A stretch of 64,000 bases of DNA from Bacilliculturomica massiliensis (GTDB lineage: Bacteria; Bacillota; Clostridia; Peptostreptococcales; Anaerovoracaceae). Under the pieces are notes generated by a model, which ran no database searches, had not been told where the DNA came from, and worked only from the letters and a program-made list of their open reading frames with translations. Within the stretch, counting starts at the first letter, position 1. Every line of letters starts with the position of its first letter. Positions 1 through 9,006 of this stretch are shown here, in pieces. Position numbers and translations under genes: made by a program. Location of the stretch: contig NZ_LR027584.1 of the NCBI RefSeq assembly GCF_900605495.1, positions 1-64,000 of the forward strand, in the 5' to 3' direction.

Positions 1-1613
1 CTCCTGCCGCCGTCGCTGCGCTGGCTGCCCGCTCCACCGCATTCCTGCTCCGCGGCCGCGCCGCCTGCGCACAGTACTTTGAGATCCCGCGCCAGAGTGG
101 CCGGATCGCAGGAAACGTAGACGATGCGTTCCGGCGCCACCCGCAGGACCGCTTCCAACAGGGCGGGATCACAGCCTGACCGCGGCGGGTCCATGATGAC
201 CACGTCGGCGTTGATGCCGGACAGGCGTTTTGGCAGAATTTCTTCCGCTTTGCCGCAGATAAACTCCGCGTTGACGATGCCGTTGATCACCGCGTTCCGG
301 TTTGCGTCCAGCACCGCGGGCTTTACGGACTCGATGCCGATGACTCTGCGGGCATTTCCCGCGCAATACAGACCGATGGTACCCACCCCGCAGTAAAGGT
401 CCAAAACGGTCTCCTCCCCTGTGAGGGCGGCAAACTCCACAACTTTATCGTAAAGCTTTTTCATCTGGACTGGATTGACCTGATAAAAAGACAGCGGAGA
501 AATTTCAAATTGCAGGCTGCCCAGGCGATCAGTGATCGTGGATTTTCCCGCCACGGGAATGCACTCTTTCCCCATCACCACCGCGCCTTTCGCCTTATTT
601 ACGTTGATGACCACGCTTTCCAGCGACCAGAACGGTTCCGCCTCTTCGCAGCCGGCTTCAGTCTTCCAACCTTCTCCGGCTTCAGCCCGCCGGTTATCGC
701 CGTCTTCTTTTCCCTCTGCCGCAGATTGATCGCTGCATCCAGCTTCCATGCCAGCCGCCGCGGGCCTTGTTCCGGCCATGTCCAAATTGCCGTTGAAGTT
801 AGACTCATATACCGCGTCGTCCAGCAGTTCCACCAGCCGCTCGATCCGCGGCAGATGATCTCCGTTGACCACAAGAACCACCATCACTTCGCCAGTGGCG
901 AAAGCGGAACGCACCACTACATGTCTCAGCAGTCCCATGTGGTTCTTCTCATCGTACACGCTTACTGTGTTTTCCTCCACGTAACGCTTGACAGCTCCGG
1001 CTACAGCCACGGCAGGCGCTGTCTGGATCAGGCAGGAATCGCAGTGCACTACCTCGTGACTTCTGGCTTTATAGAAACCTACGCTGCAGGGACGGTCGTT
1101 CCGATATTTTCCTTCCCTGTTCTTTACCAGGCGGCCTGCCCGCACGGGAAATTGTGCCTTATTCCGATACCCTGCAGGAGTCAAAAGCCGCCTGTCCGGT
1201 TCCGCGCCGACTTCCGCAGGCATTTCCTGCATAAAGGAAGCCACCTCGCCCGGTTCCATGCCGATCACGTCCCCGATCTCCGGCAGCCCGATGCCGCCGA
1301 TCCTTCTGAGACGGTCTTCCACCCACTTCTTTTTCAGCGCCAGCTGTCCTTCATATTTCACGCCGGCCAGCGAGCAGCCCCCGCAGACGCCGGCATGGGG
1401 ACACTCCGGCTCCACGCGCATGGGGGAAGGCTGCCGCAGCTCCGCCACTCTGGCTCTGGCGTAGTTCTTCTTCACCTGTGTGATCTCCGCCAGTACTTTG
1501 TCGCCTGGAACAGCGCCGGGGATAAAAACAGCGGCGCCTTCCGCCCGTCCGATCCCCTCGCCCTCGGTGCCCATATCTGTAATATCGATCAAAAATGTAT
1601 CATTTACTTTCAT
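1..1613 (-). CDS. 23S rRNA (uracil-5-)-methyltransferase, RlmD/RlmCD (RumA) family, 3' end cut by window
   Basis: SAM-dependent enzyme that methylates C5 of a uridine in 23S rRNA. The frame opens with ATG at 1613 and stays open to base 1, so the C-terminus lies outside. An N-terminal TRAM-like domain is followed by an iron-sulfur cysteine set (CPHAGVCGGC), then the methyltransferase core with the SAM motif DLYCGVGTIGLYC, MDPPRSG, and the catalytic cysteine in YVSCDPATLARDL. Two low-complexity stretches look like insertions compared with the family: about 45 Ala/Glu/Gly-rich residues around bases 655-790, and an Ala/Gly/Ser-rich stretch just before the window edge. Family assignment is firm; the target uridine cannot be told from sequence. 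Confidence 0.93.
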   Translation of the reverse strand, partial: MKVNDTFLIDITDMGTEGEGIGRAEGAAVFIPGAVPGDKVLAEITQVKKNYARARVAELRQPSPMRVEPECPHAGVCGGCSLAGVKYEGQLALKKKWVEDRLRRIGGIGLPEIGDVIGMEPGEVASFMQEMPAEVGAEPDRRLLTPAGYRNKAQFPVRAGRLVKNREGKYRNDRPCSVGFYKARSHEVVHCDSCLIQTAPAVAVAGAVKRYVEENTVSVYDEKNHMGLLRHVVVRSAFATGEVMVVLVVNGDHLPRIERLVELLDDAVYESNFNGNLDMAGTRPAAAGMEAGCSDQSAAEGKEDGDNRRAEAGEGWKTEAGCEEAEPFWSLESVVINVNKAKGAVVMGKECIPVAGKSTITDRLGSLQFEISPLSFYQVNPVQMKKLYDKVVEFAALTGEETVLDLYCGVGTIGLYCAGNARRVIGIESVKPAVLDANRNAVINGIVNAEFICGKAEEILPKRLSGINADVVIMDPPRSGCDPALLEAVLRVAPERIVYVSCDPATLARDLKVLCAGGAAAEQECGGAGSQRSDGGR

Positions 1614-1709
1614 TTACTCCTCCATATCATAAAACTTGTTCTCCGCCTGTTTCTCAGATCTTTCATCTGCACGCGGAATTCCAGTCTATTCTCATCATCG
1701 GCCCTGCGG

Positions 1710-2306
1710 TCACTGACTCCATCCCGAAAAACGCTTTCCCATTTTCTCGGCGATCAGGCCGCCGATCTCTGTCTTCCGTGTTTCTGTCATGCGATTTTTC
1801 TGCAGGATAAACGCCTGGGAATTGTCCCTGAAAATATAAAAATAGCGGTTATTTTCAAAAGCTGACGGGAGATCCTCCCACTTTCCCTGGTGGATCACAG
1901 TTCCCCTTACTTCCTGTTCTTCTTCACCTTCTACAGTATCTCCCTGCGCCGTATGGACCGCATCGTCCCCTTCCTCCGGTTCGATCTCCTCGATTCCTTC
2001 CTCGTCCAGAACGATCAGCCGCAGACGGTTCTTCACGATCCAGTTTCCCTGAATGGCCTTTGCCGCCTGCAGGCGCTGCCTCCAGATCAGAAAAAGCAGG
2101 ACCAGCAATGCGATCCCGCCCACAAAACTGATCCACCAGGGCAGATCGGTCTTGCGCAGAAGGATCAGCATCAGTCCCAATACCAGCACAGCGATGAACA
2201 GGTTCTGCTGACCGGAGTTCCTCTCAAGGGAACAAAAACTGATAAAATCTCTCTGGTCGGTATTGGACAGTATCACGTCTGTCACTATTTGCGATGTTTT
2301 ATTCAA
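1710..2306 (-). CDS. YcxB-like membrane protein
   Basis: 198 residues. Two adjacent hydrophobic segments (about residues 34-52 and 56-75) are followed by a soluble domain with the YcxB-like pattern: GNWIVKNRLRLIV, a W-E-D-L-P region, then a YFYIF...FILQKNRM strand pair. The middle of the domain carries an acidic Glu-rich loop. The start is a TTG at 2304-2306, preceded by GGAGGACAGGCAT; no in-frame ATG has a better ribosome site. The family has no established function. The gene follows no clear operon partner; the rRNA methyltransferase lies about 100 bp downstream on the same strand. Confidence 0.75.
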   Translation of the reverse strand: MNKTSQIVTDVILSNTDQRDFISFCSLERNSGQQNLFIAVLVLGLMLILLRKTDLPWWISFVGGIALLVLLFLIWRQRLQAAKAIQGNWIVKNRLRLIVLDEEGIEEIEPEEGDDAVHTAQGDTVEGEEEQEVRGTVIHQGKWEDLPSAFENNRYFYIFRDNSQAFILQKNRMTETRKTEIGGLIAEKMGKRFSGWSQ

Positions 2307-2545
2307 ATGCCTGTCCTCCCGCCTTTCCGGCCGTTCCTCTATTTAAAGTCGTGACCGCCGCCCCTGCCAGCTGCGCCCTTTCGGCAGCGGTATCATCCCA
2401 GTCGCCGTGCCGTCCCTGAAGCAGCGCCATCCGGCCACTGCGTCGTCCCGACCGCTGTGCCATTACAGAAGCAGCGCTGTTATGCAACTCATTTTATCAC
2501 ATTAAAACAGATCCGTACATGGGAATATCAGCGCCGCCCTCACGC

Positions 2546-2568
2546 AAAAAGCCGCCCTTCAGGGCGGC
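2546..2568 (-). terminator. Rho-independent terminator of the 2.6-11.6 kb operon
   Basis: Perfect 8-bp stem (GCCGCCCT / AGGGCGGC, 2-nt loop) followed on the minus strand by TTTTT. It sits 40 bp beyond the stop codon of the M20 remnant and ends the whole catabolic operon. Confidence 0.85.
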
Positions 2569-2608
2569 TTGCCGTCATATTTGCTGCGTTCTCGATCCTC
2601 CTTCGCCT

Positions 2609-2785
2609 TCATCCCTTCTCGTTGGACGGGATAGACGTCTCTTTTGTCTCCGGCGTCTGGCTGCTCAGCCGCAGCAGCGTTTCCGCCAGAATGTCGGCGC
2701 CAAGGGCGATATCTCCGTAGTCCGTCCACCCGTCCATGTGATGGCTGATCCCGCCTCTGCCGGGCACGAAGAGGAAGAGCTGCGA
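2609..2785 (-). pseudogene. C-terminal remnant of an M20-family amidohydrolase (carbamoylase/allantoate amidohydrolase type)
   Basis: Directly after the TGA of the MFS gene, in the same frame, about 55 codons read SQLFLFVPGRGGISHH, then a W-T-D-Y-G-D-I-A segment, then GADILAETLLRLSS, to a TGA at 2609-2611. The F-V-P-x-x-x-G-I-S-H pattern and the E/D-D-I-A-x-G-A-x-x-L helix are hallmarks of the C-terminus of M20 peptidases and N-carbamoyl amino acid or allantoate amidohydrolases. No start codon or catalytic metal-binding domain is present, so it is a 3' remnant, probably left by a deletion whose joint is at or near the end of the MFS gene. The operon may once have ended in a hydrolase gene. 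Confidence 0.7.
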
Positions 2786-4093
2786 TCACTTCGCACCGAA
2801 CACCAGTGTCCCCCTTTTCTTATCCCGCAGAAAGATGAACAGGACAACGGTGGCAACCACGGAAAGCGCGATACCGAAGCAGAAGGTGAGCGGGTAGGCG
2901 GCGACGCCCCACTTATCGAGCCAACTGCCGATCATGGCATGCTGGTACACATCGGGGATATAGCCGATGGCCGAGCCAAGACCGATAGCCGAGGCCGCCA
3001 GATTCGCGGGCAGTTTTGCCTCTGCAGGGATGGCGAACTGCACGCCGTAGCACATGGAGTTAAACCATGCAGTGATCAGAATGATAGCCATCAGAACGGG
3101 CAGCGTCAGGGCCTCGGTGGGAAGAATAACGATAGCGACCAGACATACGGCGGCGACGAGATTGCCAACAATAACAACCTTTGCCGGGGAGCCGATCTTA
3201 TCAGAAATCATGCCGCCGAGAGGCGCGCCGACGATCTTCATGCCATAAGAGCGGAAGATAGAGAGGACCGCGCCAAAGGTGACCGTGATCCCCAGAACAT
3301 CGGTAAAGTAAGAAGTGGTATAGCTGATGCAGATCTCAATGCCATACACACAGAACAGGCAGATACCGAAGACCCAAACAGCTTTGTACTTGGCAACAGC
3401 TTTGAATCCCTCCAGCAGACCTTTGATGCCGCCGATCTGCTCTTGCTCCTCGTCAACGAAGTTCCAGCCGTTGGCCTTCTGCTCGTCCAACGCGGCTTTG
3501 ACCGCAAAGTAGCAGAAAACAGCAATCACAAAACAGAAGATCCCAAGGAATACGAACACGGCTCTCATGCCCTGACCGTCGCTGATGGAAGCGAAGTAAT
3601 CATATATGGGCACCATCGTCAGACCGATGATGAAGTAACCGAGACCGGAGGCGCCGGAATAGAAACCATTCATCCTGCCCTGATACTCAGTGGGAGCCAG
3701 GATACGCAGACCCTTGAAAATAGCACCCCAGAACATAAACAGGCTGGTGAAGATCAGACCGAACCAGACCAGGGCTGTGGTCGCATAACTGGGGAACAAC
3801 ACGATCAGGAAGCACAAGAGGCCGGTACCAATCGTGGAAAACAGCAGGACTTTTTTCACATCGTACTTTTCCACCAGAAGACCGCCGATCGGAAGGGAAA
3901 AGACTTCGCCCAAGCCGTAGATCGTCAGAAGGAGCCCGAGCTGCTCATTGGTACAGCCGGTCAATTCGATCATGCCAAAATAAAAGGTATATTTGATATA
4001 TGGGATGGTGAATACGATAGAGTTGATCAAACCGATGGATATAACTGCAAGAACGACCTTTGGGGTCAGCCGGAATGGAGGTTTCTCTAACAT
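2786..4093 (-). CDS. MFS transporter
   Basis: 435 residues with about a dozen hydrophobic segments and a long soluble loop near the middle (acidic VDEEQEQIGG stretch, about residue 210). The conserved loop after helix 2 reads GGLLVEKYDVKK, the MFS G-x-x-x-D/E-x-x-x-K/R type. The start was set at 4093 because AGAGGAGAAG stands just upstream; an upstream ATG at 4120 would place that site inside the gene. It is the last intact gene of the operon and probably imports the amino acid or peptide-like substrate, or exports a fermentation acid; the sequence does not show which. Its stop codon lies in frame with an M20 amidohydrolase remnant. Confidence 0.88.
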   Translation of the reverse strand: MLEKPPFRLTPKVVLAVISIGLINSIVFTIPYIKYTFYFGMIELTGCTNEQLGLLLTIYGLGEVFSLPIGGLLVEKYDVKKVLLFSTIGTGLLCFLIVLFPSYATTALVWFGLIFTSLFMFWGAIFKGLRILAPTEYQGRMNGFYSGASGLGYFIIGLTMVPIYDYFASISDGQGMRAVFVFLGIFCFVIAVFCYFAVKAALDEQKANGWNFVDEEQEQIGGIKGLLEGFKAVAKYKAVWVFGICLFCVYGIEICISYTTSYFTDVLGITVTFGAVLSIFRSYGMKIVGAPLGGMISDKIGSPAKVVIVGNLVAAVCLVAIVILPTEALTLPVLMAIILITAWFNSMCYGVQFAIPAEAKLPANLAASAIGLGSAIGYIPDVYQHAMIGSWLDKWGVAAYPLTFCFGIALSVVATVVLFIFLRDKKRGTLVFGAK

Positions 4094-4166
4094 GGCAACT
4101 TCTCCTCTCTTTGTGAACACATCACATTTTGTGTTACTGTTTGGCGGAACAATTTATCCTATTCCT

Positions 4167-5570
4167 CTATTTTTCGGGTTCATCAGGCTTCTCAAGCCTG
4201 GTTATGGAGATCCCCGTGATACCAAGGAAGATCGAGACCAACGGAGAAATAAAACTAAAGAAACAATAGGGCATATACTCTACCGCAGGGATGCCCAGGG
4301 CCGCGACCATCACGGCCGCACAGGAGCTCCACGGCACGATGGGAGAGGTGACCGTAGCCGAATCCTCCAGTGCTCTGGAGAGATTCTGCGGCGCAAGACC
4401 CTGCTCCTCGTAATTCTTCCGGTACATCTTGCCCGGCAGGATGATGCCTAAGTACTGATCGCCGGTGATGATGTTGGTCGCAAGACAGGTCAGCACCGTA
4501 CAGGTGATGAGCCCTCTGACCCCCTTGGTGATCGACAGCACCTTGCTGGCCAGAACATGGAGGATCTGCGTCGTATCAAGGACGCTGCCGAAGCAGATCG
4601 CGCACAGTGTCAGAGACATGGACCACATCATTTTCTGGATGCCGCCGCCGGAGAGAAGAGATGAAAGCATCTCGTTTTCACACTCAAATGTGAAGCCATA
4701 GTTTAACGCAGTACTGATCGCGCCCAGGTCGTACTTCTGGAACAAGCTGCAGCACACTGCGCCAAGGACCACGCCCAGAAACAGGCTGGGAACTGCCGGC
4801 ATCTTCAGCGCGCCCATGGCGATGACTACGCAGGGTACGATCAGCAGAACAGGTGAAATGTAAAAACTGGATGCGATGGTCTCCCCGATTTCCGCCACGA
4901 TCCTCAGATCGCCGCTCCCGCCGCCGTACTTCATTCCCATGAAGAGGAATATGATCCCTGAAATCACAAAGGAAATGCCGCTGCTGACCAACATATGCCG
5001 GATATGATCAAAAAGCGTTGCGCCGGATACCGCCGGAGCCAGATTCGTAGTGTCAGACAGCGGGGAGATCTTGTCGCCGAAATAGGCGCCGGAGATAGCA
5101 GCGCCTGCTGTGACCGGCATCGGTACGCCAAAGCCGGCGCCGATCCCCAGAAATACAACGCCCATCGTGCCCACAGCGGTCCAGCTGCTGCCGGTGGCCA
5201 TTGATACGATCGCGCTGACGATCATCGTCATGACCAGAAAGAACTGCGGGTTTAGAATCTTCAGCCCATAGTAGATCAGCGTCGGGACGATCCCGCCCAT
5301 GATCCAGGCCGCTATCATCATGCCGATGATGCCGAATATCAGGATCGTTGTTGCGATCTCCTGAATACCGTTTCTGATGCTGTCCATGAGGTCATCCCAT
5401 CTGAATCCCAGCCGGATGATCGCGTACACAGAGATCACCGTGGTGGCAGCGATCAGTGGAATGTGCGCATCACCGCCCAAAATGAAGATGTTGTACATCA
5501 GCAGGGCAAGTGACAATGCCATTAAAAGTAAACTCTCTATGAAGGGCGGTTCACTCGTTTTTTTAGCCAT
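4167..5570 (-). CDS. NhaC-family Na+/H+ antiporter-like transporter
   Basis: 467 residues of alternating hydrophobic helices. Family signatures include SMATGSSWTAVGTMGVV, SGAYFGDKISPLSDTTNLAP and a second inverted block, GVRGLITCTVL with TNIITGDQYLGIILPG and SPIVPWSSCAAVM. Members exchange Na+ for H+, or in some anaerobes amino acids or their products. ATG at 5570 follows GAGAGGGGCCCT. It lies between the acyl-CoA synthetase (16 bp upstream) and the MFS gene, so it probably supports Na+-linked uptake or pH balance for this catabolic operon. It differs clearly from the second NhaC-type gene at 50.4 kb. Confidence 0.9.
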   Translation of the reverse strand: MAKKTSEPPFIESLLLMALSLALLMYNIFILGGDAHIPLIAATTVISVYAIIRLGFRWDDLMDSIRNGIQEIATTILIFGIIGMMIAAWIMGGIVPTLIYYGLKILNPQFFLVMTMIVSAIVSMATGSSWTAVGTMGVVFLGIGAGFGVPMPVTAGAAISGAYFGDKISPLSDTTNLAPAVSGATLFDHIRHMLVSSGISFVISGIIFLFMGMKYGGGSGDLRIVAEIGETIASSFYISPVLLIVPCVVIAMGALKMPAVPSLFLGVVLGAVCCSLFQKYDLGAISTALNYGFTFECENEMLSSLLSGGGIQKMMWSMSLTLCAICFGSVLDTTQILHVLASKVLSITKGVRGLITCTVLTCLATNIITGDQYLGIILPGKMYRKNYEEQGLAPQNLSRALEDSATVTSPIVPWSSCAAVMVAALGIPAVEYMPYCFFSFISPLVSIFLGITGISITRLEKPDEPEK

Positions 5571-5586
5571 AGGGCCCCTCTCTTTC

Positions 5587-7698
5587 TTATTCTCGAAGAA
5601 TCACGAGGGCATCAGCTGCCGCAACTCCTTCCCCCTCTGGATAGACGAATACCGGGTTGATATCCATTTCAACCAGATCATTCGCATGGTCCACAGCAAA
5701 CCTGCCGACGTTCACCAACAGCTGGGCAAGAGCGTCCACATCCAACTTCGGCTGACCCCGATATCCGGTCATCATTTTGAATGCCTTGAGGCTCTGGATC
5801 ATCTTCAAAGCATCTGCCCTGCTCAATGGCGCCGGGAACAGGGACACGTCTTTGAACACCTCGGTGAAAACGCCGCCCATCCCGCAGAGGACCATCGGCC
5901 CGAGGGCCGGGTCGTTAGTCACGCCAACGATCACTTCAGTTCCGCTTTTGAGCATCTGCTGCATCAAAATTCCATTGATCTTTGCATTCGGGCAGTGTTG
6001 GACGCAGCTTTTCATGATAGCCTGATATGCGGCCCTTACTTCCTCTTCACTGCGGATATTCAGTTTTACGCCGCCTGCATCCGTCTTATGTAAAATGTCT
6101 GCCGATTCTACTTTCATGACCAATGGGAACCCAAGCTCTTTCGCATGGGCAACGGCGCCCTCTTCTGATGTTGCGACCACTTCGTCCGGCACCGGTATGC
6201 CGTACCCCTTCAACAGCTCCTTCGAGGAATGTTCGGACAGGGCGGCTTTTCTGCCAGTGTTCTCCGTCTCCGGGATCGCAGCTTCCAGAGAATCGATGTC
6301 AGTCTCCTTGAGCCAGTTGACGTATTGAGCCAACTTTGCGATATGCTTGTAGCCGTAGGAACATGGAGCGGTTACCGGTATGCCGACTTCCTTGAGTCTC
6401 TGGACGTATTCCGGCATCCTGCCGGACTCCACCGCGGGTATCACGAAGATCGGCTTTGTTACTCGACCCTCCTTTCTCAATTTGATCAGCCCTTCCGACA
6501 TGTGCTTGACGCACAGGTCCGTCAACTCATTGACGATCGTGATGCCAACGACTGCCATGTCGAAGTTCTCATCATTGATGATGAGTTCCGCGGCATCGGC
6601 AAACTGATCCGTGTCGTAGCAGATGTCTGCTGTGGTGTCCAGGGGATTGTTGATTGTGGCAAATTCTGCTAACACGCCCTTGAGGGCTTCCTTGCCCTGT
6701 TCTGAGAAATCGGGGTAATTGATGTTGTACATCGCGCCCACATCGCAGGCGACACCGTTCTCGCCGCCGGAGCCGTTCAGCGACACCACTCTGTCGCCCT
6801 TGGGCAGTGCGGGGATCGTGTCGATCATGTTGGCAAGGCTGGCCAGATCCTCCAGGTCATCCACCCGAATGACGCCGTACTTTTTGAAGATAGCTTCAAA
6901 GGCAGCATCCGATCCGGAGAGACTCCCGGTGTGGGAGGAGGCCGACTTGCTGCCCTTCTCCGATCTTCCGATCTTGAGGAGGATGACGGGCTTCTTTTTC
7001 AGCGCGGCCTTCTTCAGGATACTGACAAACTTTTGGGGATTCGTCACACCTTCGATGTAGGAGACGATCACCTTGGTATCCTCATCATCGACCAGGAAAT
7101 CGATGTAGTCGATGACCTCCACGATCTTGCTGTTGCCGCAGGAGATAACGTAGGAGAAATCTGTTTTTCCACTGTCAAGGAGCAATGTGCAGATCATCCC
7201 GCTCTGGGATACCAGGCCCACATGGCCCCGCTTGTGGGGGACTGTCGTCATAAAACCCATGGCGGGGATACTGTCTGGCACGTTGATATACCCGGCGCAG
7301 TTGGGCCCCATCAGGGCGATGTCCAACTCTTTGCACAGCGCCTTTAGATCCTGCTCGGCGGCCTTGTCCTCGGGCTTGCCGGTTTCCCCATATCCAGCGG
7401 CAAACACCACCGCACCCTTTGCGCCCTTTGCCGCCGACTGACGCAGAAGATCCGGGACTGTTTTCTTGGCTGTCGCAATGATGACCATATCGATGTCGGA
7501 CGGACAATCCGCGACGCTCCTGTAACACTTGTGACCAAACACCTGGTCTCTGCCGGGATTGACGAGATAGATATCCTTCTCCAGCCTGTCCGCCGCGTGC
7601 AGTTCCATCAACTTAACGGCGAAGCCGCCGTAAGTCTCCTTTTCCGTCGCTCCAATGATGGCGAATTTTTCAGGCTTCAGCAGTTTTGTGAGATTCAA
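5587..7698 (-). CDS. ADP-forming acyl-CoA synthetase (acetate--CoA ligase type), fused alpha-beta chain
   Basis: Converts acyl-CoA + ADP + phosphate to a free acid + CoA + ATP. The 703-residue chain has an N-terminal CoA-binding Rossmann domain (FAIIGATEKETYGGFAVKLM), a succinyl-CoA-ligase-like central part with the SSHTGSLSG phosphohistidine-loop region (about residue 255), and a C-terminal ATP-grasp domain (KELLKGYGIPVPDE, GFPLVMKVES, HKTDAGGVKL). This is the fused form typical of acd genes. The start is TTG at 7696-7698 after AAGGAGGGG. It follows the gamma subunit of the 2-oxoacid oxidoreductase by 20 bp, which strongly suggests that it harvests ATP from the acyl-CoA made there. Confidence 0.93.
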   Translation of the reverse strand: MNLTKLLKPEKFAIIGATEKETYGGFAVKLMELHAADRLEKDIYLVNPGRDQVFGHKCYRSVADCPSDIDMVIIATAKKTVPDLLRQSAAKGAKGAVVFAAGYGETGKPEDKAAEQDLKALCKELDIALMGPNCAGYINVPDSIPAMGFMTTVPHKRGHVGLVSQSGMICTLLLDSGKTDFSYVISCGNSKIVEVIDYIDFLVDDEDTKVIVSYIEGVTNPQKFVSILKKAALKKKPVILLKIGRSEKGSKSASSHTGSLSGSDAAFEAIFKKYGVIRVDDLEDLASLANMIDTIPALPKGDRVVSLNGSGGENGVACDVGAMYNINYPDFSEQGKEALKGVLAEFATINNPLDTTADICYDTDQFADAAELIINDENFDMAVVGITIVNELTDLCVKHMSEGLIKLRKEGRVTKPIFVIPAVESGRMPEYVQRLKEVGIPVTAPCSYGYKHIAKLAQYVNWLKETDIDSLEAAIPETENTGRKAALSEHSSKELLKGYGIPVPDEVVATSEEGAVAHAKELGFPLVMKVESADILHKTDAGGVKLNIRSEEEVRAAYQAIMKSCVQHCPNAKINGILMQQMLKSGTEVIVGVTNDPALGPMVLCGMGGVFTEVFKDVSLFPAPLSRADALKMIQSLKAFKMMTGYRGQPKLDVDALAQLLVNVGRFAVDHANDLVEMDINPVFVYPEGEGVAAADALVILRE

Positions 7699-7718
7699 AA
7701 TCGCCCCTCCTTTCCCGT

Positions 7719-8267
7719 TTATTCCAGGTTATACCCTGCCATGAATGTTTCTATATTCTTTTCGTTGTATTTGCCCTTCCCTGAGGTCTCGAAGTATTCA
7801 CACATCGATGCAGAAAACTCTTCTCCGGTAAAGATCCCCGCCTTTTTGCAGAAATATCCCAGCATCACGATGTTGGCGCTTCGTTCATTCTTCAGAGAGA
7901 TCGCAATGTCCGTAACAGGTGCGCAGAATACTTCCACATCGCTCCGGGTGATCTTGTCCTTATCGATGAGCGAGGTGTTCACGAAGAGCGCGCCGCCTGC
8001 TTTCATGGTCTCCTGGAATCGGTCAAGAGACGGCCCATTCAGCGCGATGAGAATATCGGGATGGTCGACATATGGGCTTGCGATGCGCTCATCCGAAATC
8101 ACCACATTACAGTTTGCGGAGCCCCCCCTCATCTCATTTCCGTAGGAGGGAAACCAAGTCACTTTTCGCCCCTGTTTGTATGCTGCGTACAACAATAATT
8201 TTCCTGCGGTCAAGACGCCCTGGCCGCCAAATCCCGCACAGACGATACCTTTCAGCACTTGTTTCAC
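7719..8267 (-). CDS. 2-oxoacid:ferredoxin oxidoreductase, gamma subunit
   Basis: 182 residues of the gamma domain: GIVCAGFGGQGVLTAGKLL at the N-terminus, WFPSYGNEMRGGSANCNV, and the PDILIALNGPSLDRF core. It completes the heterotetramer with the ferredoxin, alpha and beta genes just upstream (3-bp gap to beta). The apparent start is GTG at 8265-8267 with only a weak ribosome site, consistent with translational coupling. The enzyme family decarboxylates a 2-oxoacid to acyl-CoA and reduces ferredoxin. Confidence 0.92.
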   Translation of the reverse strand: MKQVLKGIVCAGFGGQGVLTAGKLLLYAAYKQGRKVTWFPSYGNEMRGGSANCNVVISDERIASPYVDHPDILIALNGPSLDRFQETMKAGGALFVNTSLIDKDKITRSDVEVFCAPVTDIAISLKNERSANIVMLGYFCKKAGIFTGEEFSASMCEYFETSGKGKYNEKNIETFMAGYNLE

Positions 8268-8270
8268 CCC

Positions 8271-9005
8271 CTATTTGTCAATGATCTCACCGGTCTCATA
8301 GTGCGGGACCAGTTCTTCTGTGATACGCTTCATGGCCTTGGGCGGCGTCAGGCCCCAGTTGGTTGGACAGGGCACCAGAACTTCCACCAGAGAGAACCCT
8401 TTGTTGTCGCGCTGCTTTTCAAGGGCTTTCCTGACCGCCTTCTTGGTTTTGTTCACCTCTCCAGGGCTGGTGATCGTGGTCCTGGCCAGATAGGCAATGT
8501 CAAGGTTACGCATGACCTTGATCACGTCAAGATCCAGGCCGTGCTCCTCAAAAGTCCTGCCGTCGGGGGTGGATGCGGACCACTGGCCGAGCAGGGTGGT
8601 CGGCGCCATCTGACCGCCGGTCATTCCGTAACAGGTGTTGTTCATGACAAAAAATGTCACGTTTTCATTGCGGGTGGCACAGGCCATGGTCTCGCCCAGA
8701 CCGATGGCATATGCGCCGCCGTCGCCGGCGATCGTCAAGCAGTACTTATCGGGGCGGACACGTTTCATAGCGGTCAGCGCGGCCCCCATTTTCCCGTGGG
8801 GCGGGACGATGGCGTCCACCGCCATGCTGTACTGGAACTGGTGGTTGCACCCGATGTCCGAGCATATGATGGTATCCTGGATGATATCCATTTCGGTGAG
8901 AACTTCCCCCAGAATGCGGTCAAAAATGGAATGGCCGCAGCCTGCACAGAACATATTCTCACACTTCATGATTGCAGGAGCCTTTTTCGCAGTCGTTCTC
9001 GCCAT
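8271..9005 (-). CDS. 2-oxoacid:ferredoxin oxidoreductase, beta subunit (TPP-binding)
   Basis: 244 residues. The CAGCGHSIFD motif near the start and the TPP/Mg2+ site GDGGAYAIGLGE with a following N...MNNTCYGMTGGQ segment are those of the beta subunit of KOR/VOR-type enzymes. The start was set at ATG 9003-9005 because AGGAGGTGTTCTGAG precedes it; it begins 1 bp after the stop of alpha. The last residues are HYETGEIIDK. The acyl specificity (branched-chain, 2-oxoglutarate or other) cannot be fixed from motifs alone. Confidence 0.93.
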   Translation of the reverse strand: MARTTAKKAPAIMKCENMFCAGCGHSIFDRILGEVLTEMDIIQDTIICSDIGCNHQFQYSMAVDAIVPPHGKMGAALTAMKRVRPDKYCLTIAGDGGAYAIGLGETMACATRNENVTFFVMNNTCYGMTGGQMAPTTLLGQWSASTPDGRTFEEHGLDLDVIKVMRNLDIAYLARTTITSPGEVNKTKKAVRKALEKQRDNKGFSLVEVLVPCPTNWGLTPPKAMKRITEELVPHYETGEIIDK

Positions 9006-9006
9006 C

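Noticed and set aside
510-1865. 451-codon plus-strand open frame
   Set aside because: Antisense to the rRNA methyltransferase gene, whose minus-strand frame has clear family motifs; the plus-strand product shows none.
2299-2487. 62-codon minus-strand frame upstream of the YcxB-like gene
   Set aside because: Overlaps the TTG start region of the YcxB gene, composition is unlike a protein, and no family pattern or ribosome site was seen.
2519-4090. 523-codon plus-strand open frame
   Set aside because: Mirror of the MFS gene on the opposite strand, a GC-rich shadow frame without motifs.
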